Source: Bacteriovoracaceae bacterium
Lineage (GTDB): Bacteria; Bdellovibrionota; Bacteriovoracia; Bacteriovoracales; Bacteriovoracaceae
NCBI GenBank assembly: GCA_018060635.1
Contig: JAGOVR010000030.1
Span: 1 to 14,224 of the forward strand
Direction of reading: 5' to 3'
DNA: 14,224 nucleotides
The translations under genes were made by a program, and so were the position numbers. Below the pieces are notes generated by a model. That model saw nothing but the letters and a program-made list of their open reading frames with translations, ran no database searches and was not told the DNA's origin. This document shows, in pieces, positions 1 through 7,852 of the stretch; position 1 is the stretch's first letter, and each line of letters opens with the position of its first letter.

Positions 1-656
1 AAAAATTACATAAAAAGACTCCTTCTCTAAAGGAACTTCCTGCTATTTTCTTAGAAGGATGGGATGACCCTGTAAATATGCAATGGGGATATGAATACGC
101 TCAACCTGCTTTTTATTTACGCTCTTACGACGGTGAAATTTCTAAAAAAATTATTTCCTCTAAAATCCATTTGGCAGGAGGGTTTGACCAATTATGCTTA
201 AGGCGCACCATTCAGGATTTAACACGATACTTTGACCAATCTTCTTTATCTGAGATGTCTCTCTTTATCTACCCTGAGCTTATCATATCCCAACACATAT
301 TACTTCGACCTCACTCTGTTTTAGACAAGTACCACTTTAGCCTGCTTGAAAGTATTTTAAATCCCTATCATCAAACACAAACATTCCATGAGACTCTTGA
401 TACTTGGATGACATCCATTATGGGATTTTTCGAATATAAAATCCAAGGATGGTATCAGGATGAATCCACCCTAAAATTAAAAATTAACATCAAAGATATT
501 CTATACACTAATAACTCCAACAGTAATTTTCTTGAAAGTAAATTAAGTGACAATAAAAAGTTTTTTTTAATTCTCAGCATTGAAGAAAATAGAGAAACAT
601 CACAGGTTACAATTTTTATTCAAAATACTTATCCAGAGATTTCCCCTGTTGAGTAA
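1..656 (+). CDS. Hypothetical protein, 3' portion (5' end outside window)
   Basis: The reading frame is open from the left edge (first complete codon at base 3) through the TAA stop at 654-656, giving 217 visible codons. An ATG at 78 lies inside this open frame, has no Shine-Dalgarno-like sequence before it, and the upstream codons read as ordinary protein, so the true start is probably outside the window. The visible part is soluble-looking and rich in aromatic and isoleucine/leucine residues, with no signal peptide, transmembrane segment or motif that I recognise. It ends with an alternating hydrophobic stretch (FFLILSI, then TIFIQ), likely beta strands. Its stop is only 12 bases from the end of the converging transporter gene, with no terminator hairpin between. 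I cannot assign a function. Confidence 0.75.
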   Translation, partial: KLHKKTPSLKELPAIFLEGWDDPVNMQWGYEYAQPAFYLRSYDGEISKKIISSKIHLAGGFDQLCLRRTIQDLTRYFDQSSLSEMSLFIYPELIISQHILLRPHSVLDKYHFSLLESILNPYHQTQTFHETLDTWMTSIMGFFEYKIQGWYQDESTLKLKINIKDILYTNNSNSNFLESKLSDNKKFFLILSIEENRETSQVTIFIQNTYPEISPVE

Positions 657-668
657 GATTATTTCTCG

Positions 669-1535
669 CTACGCTTCTCCTGGTTTATTTATTAACATTG
701 CCAATAGAACTAAAACCCCTCCTCCAATAGGAATAATTTTTATATTTTCAGGATGCCAGTAAAGCGTTCCAAAGAAAGTAAATGCAGGGACTAACAAATT
801 CCAACGCGCTAAATCAGTTAAACTTCGTCTTGAAAGAGCAACACATAAAAGAAATAAAGGCAGATATCCTCCTATGATCGAAATCAAAATAGCTCTACTT
901 AAATTCTGATAGCTAAAAAGAAGAGCTGGATGCCAATAAATCCAAAAGAAAAGAAATAAGGTAGCAGGAGCAAAACGAATAAAAAGAACTTCTGCTTGCG
1001 AAAGTCCCCCGAGCTTTGGATCCAGTAACCATTTCATAAGTCCTGCAGAGGTGGCCAAACTTAAAGGACAAAGAAGCAGTAAAAAAATCCATTCCCACCC
1101 AAAGAAAGGGCGATACCATGTAAGTAAAAAAATTCCACTGATATAAAGGATGAGTGATAAAAGAAAGTTTAAGCGAAAAGAATTCTTAAAAACAGTAATT
1201 CCAATCAGTGCTGTGAGAAGGGGAGTGAGTCCATGATTAATCATATTAAAAAGACCTGCTCCAATTTTTTTAAGCATAAAGAAAGTAAGTGCGTAAATAA
1301 AAGCACATAAAATACCTAAGGCCCAAGCTCTCTTTTGCACTTGTTTCTTTTTCAAGTTTTTTTGCAGAGATGAAATTTTTTTAGTTATAAGAAGTTGACC
1401 GAAAGAAAAGAGTGTAATTACGGCACAAATAAGAAAAGCCATAGGAATCGGAGCTTCCTTTAAAAAAAGCTCCGATAAAACGTCTCGCAGGCTTAAAAAT
1501 ACAGCAAATCCAAAAAAAGCAAGGGTATACAGCAT
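669..1535 (-). CDS. EamA/DMT-family membrane transporter
   Basis: The 288-residue protein is almost entirely hydrophobic, with about ten predicted membrane helices separated by short basic loops. The longest loop is Lys-rich, near residues 52-69. This length and topology match the drug/metabolite transporter superfamily, in which two five-helix EamA repeats form the inner-membrane carrier. The first repeat ends with the family-like segment around residues 90-117 (an amphipathic loop, then a helix containing GLTPLLTALIG). The second repeat ends with a helix near residues 264-283. Substrates in this family vary widely (amino acids, nucleosides, drugs), and nothing here identifies this one. The ATG at 1535 lacks a good Shine-Dalgarno sequence. 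The gene is divergent from the response regulator across about 115 bases and converges with the gene to its left. Confidence 0.85.
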   Translation of the reverse strand: MLYTLAFFGFAVFLSLRDVLSELFLKEAPIPMAFLICAVITLFSFGQLLITKKISSLQKNLKKKQVQKRAWALGILCAFIYALTFFMLKKIGAGLFNMINHGLTPLLTALIGITVFKNSFRLNFLLSLILYISGIFLLTWYRPFFGWEWIFLLLLCPLSLATSAGLMKWLLDPKLGGLSQAEVLFIRFAPATLFLFFWIYWHPALLFSYQNLSRAILISIIGGYLPLFLLCVALSRRSLTDLARWNLLVPAFTFFGTLYWHPENIKIIPIGGGVLVLLAMLINKPGEA

Positions 1536-1640
1536 ACTTGATTAAATATTATTTATTCAGACTCTGTCAAAAAATTACTCTTTAAATATTCATATAGGAA
1601 TACCTAAGCTTCTTATGATAACTAGACAAAAAAATTATAA

Positions 1641-1646
1641 GAAGGA
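1641..1646 (+). promoter_or_regulatory. Shine-Dalgarno site deciding the response-regulator start
   Basis: GAAGGA sits four bases before the ATG at 1651. The upstream in-frame ATG at 1615 lacks a comparable site. It also overlaps TATGAT (1614-1619), a possible -10 element, whose transcript would begin downstream of that ATG. Together these favour initiation at 1651. The -10 reading is weak because no convincing -35 box is visible. Confidence 0.6.
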
Positions 1647-1650
1647 ATAT

Positions 1651-2985
1651 ATGAAAATTCTTTTAATTGAAGATGAACCTCTTTTACAAATAGGCCTAGA
1701 ATATCTACTCAAAGAGGAAATTCCGCATTTCTCCTTAGATAAAGCTAGTGATGAGCAAAGTGCTCAAGTCTTTTTAAAAAATAAAAACTATGACCTAATT
1801 TTTTTTGATATTAATTTAAATGGACAAGAAGTCGGTCTACAGCTTCTTCCGTTAGGAGTTCAGAAAGAAAGTTATTGTGTCGTCTTAAGCTCTTGTGATG
1901 AAGAGGAATATGTTAGGGCGGCTTATGAAAAAGGCTGTCAAGATTACCTCACCAAGCCATTTAGTCGTGACTCACTACATTTAGTCCTAAGTCAATTCAA
2001 GAGAAACGTTGCTAGTAAAAATGCGAATAACTTTTTTATTAAAAAATTTCCAACATCTGATATTGAAATGCAAAGCCATTTGGAAAAGATTGGACAAATG
2101 CATGAGATTACAAGACCTGTGTTTCTGCATGGGCCGACAGGCGTGGGAAAAACTCATCTAGCAAAGCTTATTCATGAGTATAACTTTGATTCCAAAGATA
2201 AGTTTATTCACCTCAACTGCAGTGAGTTTCCAGATAATCTTTTAGAATCCGAACTTTTTGGCTATGAAAAAGGAGCGTTCACTGGTGCTGAAAAGCGCAC
2301 AAAAGGAAAAATCGAGTTAGCACATAAAGGAACTCTCTTTTTAGATGAAGTCGCCACCATGTCAGAGAGTTTACAGAAAAAACTGTTACGAGTCATTGAA
2401 GAAAAAACCTTTATGCCCTTAGGGAGTCAAGAACGCATCCATGCTGATTTTAGAATTATCAGTGCCACCTGCGAAAATATTTTTGAACAAATAAAGCAAA
2501 AGAAGTTTCGAGAAGATCTTTATTTTAGATTGGAAGGAATTAACATTATGCTGAAGCCGCTTTGTGAGCGTCCCAAAGATATTACTCTCCTTATAAAAGA
2601 GGGTCTACAAAACTTAAAACGAAAAGTCGTTATATCCAAAGAAGCTATGCAAATATTACAAATCTACCCTTGGCCGGGAAATATCAGAGAAGTTTTCAGA
2701 TTTTTAGAAATTGTGAGTCTCAAAAAAAATGGAATTATTTATCCTGAAGACCTACCTGATAAATTCTTAAATCCTGTAAGAGAGGGCTCCTCCTTTTTAC
2801 AAAATATTGACTGGCTTCAAATTAAACAGAAAGGGCTTCCTCTTTTCTTAGAAGAAATTGAGAAAGAAGTGGTAGAGAAAACATGGAAAGAAAATAAACA
2901 AGGAGTGCGTGCAACTCTTAAGGATTTAAAAATTTCCAACAATTTATTTTACCGTGTTATGCGCTCCAGAGTTGAGAGAGTCTGA
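1651..2985 (+). CDS. NtrC-family sigma-54-dependent response regulator
   Basis: A 444-residue two-component response regulator that should activate sigma-54 RNA polymerase. The receiver domain (about 1-118) has acidic pocket E7-D8, phosphoacceptor D53, S80/S81 and K102. The AAA+ domain (about 135-365) has Walker A GPTGVGKT at 161-168, an intact GAFTGA sigma-54 contact loop at 208-213, Walker B with D232-E233, arginine fingers in FREDLYFRL (286-294) and a sensor II WPGNIRE at 341-347. A Fis-like helix-turn-helix occupies about 408-440. An in-frame ATG at 1615 would add 12 residues. I prefer 1651 because GAAGGA precedes it and the receiver fold then begins at residue 2 (KILLIEDE). No histidine kinase gene is adjacent, so the partner is unknown. 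Its 3' end overlaps the opposite-strand oxidoreductase gene by 37 bases. Confidence 0.95.
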   Translation: MKILLIEDEPLLQIGLEYLLKEEIPHFSLDKASDEQSAQVFLKNKNYDLIFFDINLNGQEVGLQLLPLGVQKESYCVVLSSCDEEEYVRAAYEKGCQDYLTKPFSRDSLHLVLSQFKRNVASKNANNFFIKKFPTSDIEMQSHLEKIGQMHEITRPVFLHGPTGVGKTHLAKLIHEYNFDSKDKFIHLNCSEFPDNLLESELFGYEKGAFTGAEKRTKGKIELAHKGTLFLDEVATMSESLQKKLLRVIEEKTFMPLGSQERIHADFRIISATCENIFEQIKQKKFREDLYFRLEGINIMLKPLCERPKDITLLIKEGLQNLKRKVVISKEAMQILQIYPWPGNIREVFRFLEIVSLKKNGIIYPEDLPDKFLNPVREGSSFLQNIDWLQIKQKGLPLFLEEIEKEVVEKTWKENKQGVRATLKDLKISNNLFYRVMRSRVERV

Positions 2986-3905
2986 GTTATCTCTTCTTTT
3001 AAGTTCTGCACTAACTGTGAAACAGTTGGAATATCCTTAATCAAAGAACAAATTTGTCCAATTTCTAATTCACCTTCTTCTAGATCACCTTCAAATATTC
3101 CTTTTTTTGCTCTGCCTTTACCTAAAAGTTCATTGATTTTCTCAGAAGAAGCACCTGCATCTTCTAACTTCTGAATTTGTTGATAAAATTTATTTTTATA
3201 TAAGCGTACAGGGATTTCTTTTTTCATAGAAAGCATGGTGGAGTTAAATGCACTCTCAATGAGCAATTGCTTAAATTTAGGATGAGCACTGGATTCCTCT
3301 GTACACACAAAACGTGTTCCCATTTGTACTCCATGGGCACCTAAGCTTAACGCCGCAACAACTCCTGCTCCTGTGGCAATTCCTCCTGCCGCAATTACAG
3401 GGATAGAAATACTGGTCAGAACTTGTGGGATAAGAACCATCGTTGTTAGCTCATCCCGTCCGTTATGCCCTCCTGCCTCAAATCCCTCTGCAATAACAGC
3501 GTCCACTCCTGCTTGTTCTGATTTAACAGCAAAATCAGGAGTAGAAATCACGTGTAAAACTTTGCAACCGTGATCTTTAAGATAAGATGTATAGAGTTTA
3601 GGACTGCCAGCGGAAGTAATAAAAATTTTAATTCCTGCTTGTAAAGCCACATCTATTTGCTCTTTTGCCTTAGAGTAAAAAAGAGGAATATTAACGGCCA
3701 AGGAATTTCCCGTAAGTGTTTTTGCTTTCATTAATTGCTCTCTCAACAACTCAGGTTGCATAGAGCCAGCGCCTACCACTCCTAAAATTCCTGCCTGTGC
3801 AGAGGCGGCCGCTAATCTTGCCCCTGAAACCCATACCATCCCAGCTTGAATAAGGGGAAGCTTAATATCTAAAAGCTTGCAAACAGGATTTTCTGAAAAA
3901 TTCAT
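2949..3905 (-). CDS. FMN-dependent nitronate monooxygenase / FabK-like enoyl reductase family protein
   Basis: A 318-residue TIM-barrel flavoprotein of the 2-nitropropane dioxygenase family, which includes nitronate monooxygenases and enoyl-ACP reductase II (FabK). Family landmarks in order: the N-terminal strand PLIQAGMVWVSG (17-28), GVVGAGSM (42-49), TSAGSP (97-102), the histidine segment EGFEAGGHNG (140-149, H147 being the expected catalytic or substrate-binding histidine), the FMN phosphate segment PVIAAGGIATG (169-179), the GTRFV turn (196-200) and the late motif GDLEEGELEIGQ (273-284). Length is close to that of FabK (about 320). The overall pattern resembles proteins annotated as nitronate monooxygenase in Bacteroidota, but family members act on nitronates or enoyl-ACP and sequence by eye cannot separate them. 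Its ATG overlaps the mnmD stop as ATGA, implying translational coupling. Confidence 0.9.
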   Translation of the reverse strand: MNFSENPVCKLLDIKLPLIQAGMVWVSGARLAAASAQAGILGVVGAGSMQPELLREQLMKAKTLTGNSLAVNIPLFYSKAKEQIDVALQAGIKIFITSAGSPKLYTSYLKDHGCKVLHVISTPDFAVKSEQAGVDAVIAEGFEAGGHNGRDELTTMVLIPQVLTSISIPVIAAGGIATGAGVVAALSLGAHGVQMGTRFVCTEESSAHPKFKQLLIESAFNSTMLSMKKEIPVRLYKNKFYQQIQKLEDAGASSEKINELLGKGRAKKGIFEGDLEEGELEIGQICSLIKDIPTVSQLVQNLKEEITQTLSTLERITR

Positions 3906-4657
3906 ATTTGATCCTTAATAGGTAAAACAGGTGAGCGTACCAAATGCTCTAAAATAGAGCTATCATGCTCTCCTTCTAAGACTGCTATAGTGGAACCTTT
4001 TTTTCTTGCAAATTTTTGTCCTTCTTGCAAAATCCATCCAGCTTCTATAAGTCCTTTGCGTACTCGGGAAGAAATACTATAGGTAGAAAAAAGGCACTGA
4101 GGGTGAGAAATATCTTTTAATTGTTTAAACCACTCTACACTCCAAAGGTTAGGACAAACGACAGGAGAAAATGCATCATGGTAAATAGCATGAGGATTAA
4201 AATTTGAAAATATATTTGGGATAAGAGGAAGTGTTGATCTTGCATCACCTAAAATTACTTTTAAATTTTTAAACTCATAATAAGAAAAAAAAGAGGTTTC
4301 TTTTTTTTGAAGATTATTCCCAAAAAATTTTTGGTTACTCCACTGCACTAAATCTTCATCTATCTCTAGAGAAATAAACTCTACATGGTGAGCTTGTTCG
4401 GTCAATTCTTGCATAGTCAAAAGATATCCTAGTCCCGTTCCAAATCCTATTTCCAAAATATTTAAAGGAGTAAAGAAGGATACACGTTCAAGAATTTGGC
4501 AACCTTTGACATAATAGGTAAGTGTCTCGGTCTGTGCGCCTTGATAGGAATGACAAGCTTCTTTAAAAGCATGAGAATAAAGCGTAAAACTTCCATCTTC
4601 TGTTACTTGTAAATCATAATTTGCGGGAGGGGAGTTTTCCATGCTATTTTCTAGCAT
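3902..4657 (-). CDS. mnmD: tRNA 5-methylaminomethyl-2-thiouridine(34) methyltransferase, MnmD type
   Basis: A 251-residue S-adenosylmethionine-dependent methyltransferase of the MnmC N-terminal (DUF752) family. It is here a stand-alone protein without the FAD oxidase half of the fused MnmC found in E. coli. The expected role is the last methylation of the wobble uridine-34 side chain in tRNAs. Visible motifs are SAM motif I ILEIGFGTGLG (67-77), an acidic strand end E98-I-D100, G137-D138 before the adenine pocket, the family signature HDAFSP (160-165) followed by CPNLW (168-172), and the late segment FSTYS (190-194) with VRKGL..AGW (199-208). The ATG at 4657 has no clear Shine-Dalgarno sequence, and an internal ATG at 4642 is an equally possible start. 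It is the first gene of a two-gene unit with the FMN oxidoreductase. Confidence 0.88.
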   Translation of the reverse strand: MLENSMENSPPANYDLQVTEDGSFTLYSHAFKEACHSYQGAQTETLTYYVKGCQILERVSFFTPLNILEIGFGTGLGYLLTMQELTEQAHHVEFISLEIDEDLVQWSNQKFFGNNLQKKETSFFSYYEFKNLKVILGDARSTLPLIPNIFSNFNPHAIYHDAFSPVVCPNLWSVEWFKQLKDISHPQCLFSTYSISSRVRKGLIEAGWILQEGQKFARKKGSTIAVLEGEHDSSILEHLVRSPVLPIKDQI

Positions 4658-4680
4658 AATTACAACTTATAAGGAAAGTC

Positions 4681-5127
4681 ATGCGACTCGGGAAAACTTA
4701 TTTTTATCCTATTGAAGTACAATTTGAAGATATCGATGGGGGAGGAGTGGTCCATCACCCTCAATATTTGAAATACTATGAAAGAGCACGTAATCAAGCG
4801 GGCAGAGAAGAAGGCTTCTCTCATAATGATTTTATCAAAGAAGGTTTTGCCTTGGCCGTAGTCTCTGCTCAGATCCATTACAAAAAGCCTGCAATCGTAG
4901 AGCAAAAACTATGGATAATCACTCGTCTTATTTCCTTTACTCATACTAGTCTCTTTCTTCACCAAGCTCTCTTAAATGAAAAACCTGCATCGCTAGGGGA
5001 AGATTTCTTGTCTTTTACAGGGGTAATAAATACTTTAGAAATACGCTTGGCCTGCATGGATTTACACAAGAAAAAAGCCTGTCCTATTCCCATAAAAATA
5101 AAGGAAATTTTCTCTCTTAAATCCTAA
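4681..5127 (+). CDS. YbgC/4-hydroxybenzoyl-CoA thioesterase-family acyl-CoA thioesterase
   Basis: A 148-residue single-domain hotdog-fold protein, of usual size for the family, expected to hydrolyse acyl-CoA thioesters in the cytoplasm. The N-terminal signature is clear: FEDIDGGGVVHHPQYLKYYERAR (15-37) is split here as FEDIDGGGVV (15-24) and QYLKYYERAR (28-37). D19 is the likely catalytic aspartate and the following helix is the conserved hot-dog helix. In E. coli, ybgC lies with the tol-pal genes; none are present here, so that link does not help. AAGGA at 4671-4675 is spaced five bases from the ATG and supports this start. The gene is divergent from mnmD across only 23 bases, so promoters for the pair must overlap each other or coding sequence. 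The physiological acyl-CoA substrate is unknown. Confidence 0.88.
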   Translation: MRLGKTYFYPIEVQFEDIDGGGVVHHPQYLKYYERARNQAGREEGFSHNDFIKEGFALAVVSAQIHYKKPAIVEQKLWIITRLISFTHTSLFLHQALLNEKPASLGEDFLSFTGVINTLEIRLACMDLHKKKACPIPIKIKEIFSLKS

Positions 5128-5172
5128 TCCAATCCTAACAAAAGTTTAAACAAGTCTTAACAAGTCCAATTC
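5121..5172 (+). repeat. Degenerate phased 10-11 bp units upstream of the exported-protein gene
   Basis: Five imperfect units follow each other at helical spacing: 5121-5131, 5132-5142, 5143-5152, 5153-5162 and 5163-5172. The first two share ATCCTAA, 11 bases apart. The third and fourth share the core AACAAGTC (5149-5156 and 5159-5166), 10 bases apart. The array begins over the thioesterase stop codon and ends 25 bases before the next start. It could be an operator for a regulator that binds direct repeats, or chance in A/T-rich DNA. Confidence 0.4.
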
Positions 5173-5197
5173 TTTTAATTTTGATATCTTACATATC

Positions 5198-7852
5198 ATG
5201 GAATTAAAGAAAAAGAAAAAAATGTTTCAATCCGAAGCAAGAAAAATAATTTTATTTCTTTTGTTCTTTTTTTCTAAACATACTTATGCGCTATCTAATG
5301 ATGAAGAAAAATTTAAATTCTATCTTAAACAGTCACCCGAAACAAAAACACAGGTCCTCAAACAATGCAGGGCTGGAGAATATTTATCAGGTGGGACTTT
5401 AGAATATAATGATCCTACACGATATTGGCGTTGGGATGGAGATAATGGTCTCATTAAACAATATAAAATGTTCATCCAAGCACGTCTAAATCCTACAAAT
5501 ATCCCACAGCAAAACCTTACTGTTTTAGCAAAATATGTTTGCATAGAAAATGTTCTCCTTCCCCAAGCTTTAGAAGACATTAGACGAGACAAACAAAAAA
5601 TATGGCAACCTCTTTATGACAAAAATAATTGCACCCATGAATTAAGTGCTTCCGCCGCATCGGCGGTAACATCTTCTTATGGGTCCGTAAAAATTCGTTG
5701 TAAAAAATACGCTGGGAATTTGGCAACTATTGAGCGTTACCTAAAGCAGGTTACAGCTATCCAGCAAGGGACACCTTATAATTATTTATTATCTACAGAA
5801 AAAAAAATATTAAGAGAAAGTCAACGGCAAGAATTAATTGCAGGAAGAACCTATGCGGCGAATCATGTCTTAAAAAAAACTAACAAAGAGAGTAATCATC
5901 TAGAACCTGAGTCTCAAGCGGCACTCATACACCTAGCGCCTGTAGTAGAAAAAAATTATCTAATCACAGAAGAGCAAAAAAAAACAGCAGAAGCGAGTGC
6001 CAACATTGCCCTTCATATGTACCAGCAGAAAAATTATGGTGCCATGTCTTATCAATTGGCCGACTTGCAAGCGATGTGGAAAGTAACTTTAGATGTAAAG
6101 GCCCTTATTGCTAAGCAGACTCTTTTCACTTTTTTCAATCTGTATGTTTATATCTATCATGGCCAGTTGGAGAAGTTTGGTATCGACCTAAATAATTCTA
6201 CAACATTAGCAGTTGGATTCAAAAAATTATACAATAACAAGTTTTGCTTTGCAGAAGATATCTTACAAAAACGGATTTGCCATAACATTGATTCTTATAT
6301 TGATCTCTTTATTAAAGAGTACATTGCTCAAGGAGTGCTCCCTAGAAAAGAAGAACTAAGAAGTCTCCATGATTTAGGAGAAATTGCAGACACCATTGTT
6401 GGTAATATGAATAATGCGCTTGATTTTATGAAGGAAGCAGTGCTCGTTGATCCTCAAGTAGATTCTGTTACCACAGCAGAAAGCACATCCACGTTGAATT
6501 CAGGTCATGAACAATGGGGACTAAAAAATGGATTTGAAGATAACTTTAAACGTTGGCATGAAACATACTTGTCCTTTTATTCTCTTCTTATACAAGTCCC
6601 CGAGTTTATTTTAATGGGAAATTATAAAAATTGTTTTGGTCATGCCTTTGATCAAATAAATTCAAAAAATTTCCTGAGCCAATTAGTTCGTTCAGCAAGA
6701 CATCACTCTTGTTTTCGTGACAAAGAGAAAGTCCTAAACATCTATGATGAATTTCGCCAAAAAGTAGTGAAAAATTTATATGATGCGAATAATCTTGGTG
6801 CAGGAGCTTTGAAGGACTTAGCTTGGATAGTGGGGGATGTTCCGAGTCCTACTTTAGTTAAAGATCAATCGCATGGCGGCTTTCAAAATGATGCCAGAGA
6901 TTACTTTAATAAATTATATAAATCTTTAAAACAAGATTTGATCTACAAACCAAAACCTTTTGCAATTTATTTTAAAACAATTTTAGAAAACTCTTCTCCT
7001 CCCAAAGAGTTTTCTAAAACTTATCATGACAAAGAAGGAACTCACTTCGCTTCGGCTTATGCGGTGCTTATGGCAAGTTTGATAAAAAGTATTGATACAG
7101 AAATAAAACAAGCGGAAAAGTCTCATCGTCAATATCGTGTCTTCACTTTTGCAACCTGTTTTGTTTTGACAGCTGTTGGATTAGTCACAGGTCAAGTGGA
7201 AGTTTCAGCTTTCGCCATGACCATCATGAATGGAGCTTTCTATTTACGAGTTATTTTAACGGCATCGGAAGTTTTGCAATCTTATAATGCTTTTTTAGAG
7301 CATGGAAGAAAAGCTAACCAATATGAAAATGCCGCCCAGTTAGATTTTTTATCTGAAGATGTTGCACATGAATTACAGACCATTCATCATAATCAATCAG
7401 AGGGCTACGCTTGGGATGCAAGTATTGGTGTTGTTTATCTTTTTGCTAGATATGCTGGACGTGCCTTTAATTCAATGAAGATCCTCATTCAAACTAAAAA
7501 TATGGCCCAGGCCACAAAAGCACTTATTCCCAGCGTAGCAGGAAACATAAAAGAAATTTTAAGAAATGGAAGCCTTACTTGGACAACAAAAGTAGCTAAA
7601 ACGATGACTCTTTCGTTCTTGAATCGTCGAGGCCCCTATTTTAGATGGTTTTATCTTAAAGGGGCCAAAGAAAGCTTAAGCCCCATGGGAATGATCAGCC
7701 TTACTAATGCCAAAAATGTTTCTCCACTTTGGGATATGAATCCATCCGAAAATAATTTTAATGCAGAAGATTATCCGTCTCCCAATGATTTTTATCAAGA
7801 ACTTATTAGTTGCCTCAATAATGCTTGCGAACTTGCTGTTACTCGTCTGTAA
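5198..7852 (+). CDS. Large exported protein of unknown function with paired cysteines
   Basis: An 884-residue protein that I do not recognise. It starts with a Lys-rich segment, a hydrophobic core (about 17-26) and a plausible signal peptidase site TYA|LS after residue 31, so it should enter the envelope or be secreted. The body is mixed and mostly helical. Eleven cysteines follow the signal: 57, 115, 145, 168, then close pairs 350/361, 479/505 and 872/877, plus C654 inside a hydrophobic segment. This pattern suggests disulfides in an oxidising compartment. Two hydrophobic stretches, about 647-664 and 669-690, could form a membrane hairpin. An alternative ATG at 5222 (residue 9) would shorten the basic n-region. 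Neither start has a strong Shine-Dalgarno site. The 3' end overlaps the converging DAHP synthase gene by 14 bases. Base composition looks like that of its neighbours. Confidence 0.85.
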   Translation: MELKKKKKMFQSEARKIILFLLFFFSKHTYALSNDEEKFKFYLKQSPETKTQVLKQCRAGEYLSGGTLEYNDPTRYWRWDGDNGLIKQYKMFIQARLNPTNIPQQNLTVLAKYVCIENVLLPQALEDIRRDKQKIWQPLYDKNNCTHELSASAASAVTSSYGSVKIRCKKYAGNLATIERYLKQVTAIQQGTPYNYLLSTEKKILRESQRQELIAGRTYAANHVLKKTNKESNHLEPESQAALIHLAPVVEKNYLITEEQKKTAEASANIALHMYQQKNYGAMSYQLADLQAMWKVTLDVKALIAKQTLFTFFNLYVYIYHGQLEKFGIDLNNSTTLAVGFKKLYNNKFCFAEDILQKRICHNIDSYIDLFIKEYIAQGVLPRKEELRSLHDLGEIADTIVGNMNNALDFMKEAVLVDPQVDSVTTAESTSTLNSGHEQWGLKNGFEDNFKRWHETYLSFYSLLIQVPEFILMGNYKNCFGHAFDQINSKNFLSQLVRSARHHSCFRDKEKVLNIYDEFRQKVVKNLYDANNLGAGALKDLAWIVGDVPSPTLVKDQSHGGFQNDARDYFNKLYKSLKQDLIYKPKPFAIYFKTILENSSPPKEFSKTYHDKEGTHFASAYAVLMASLIKSIDTEIKQAEKSHRQYRVFTFATCFVLTAVGLVTGQVEVSAFAMTIMNGAFYLRVILTASEVLQSYNAFLEHGRKANQYENAAQLDFLSEDVAHELQTIHHNQSEGYAWDASIGVVYLFARYAGRAFNSMKILIQTKNMAQATKALIPSVAGNIKEILRNGSLTWTTKVAKTMTLSFLNRRGPYFRWFYLKGAKESLSPMGMISLTNAKNVSPLWDMNPSENNFNAEDYPSPNDFYQELISCLNNACELAVTRL

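Noticed and set aside
173..192. TTGGCAGGAGGGTTTGAC resembling a sigma-54 promoter
   Set aside because: The -12 half departs from TTGC and the match lies inside a coding sequence far from a downstream gene start.
580..762. Short plus-strand open frame across the convergent junction at 656-669
   Set aside because: It overlaps two better-supported genes in other frames and its product is compositionally odd with no start signal.
5652..5666. CCGCCG-CAT-CGGCGG inverted repeat within the exported-protein gene
   Set aside because: It encodes an Ala/Ser-rich run and is short; a six-base stem inside coding sequence with no T-run is most simply codon choice.
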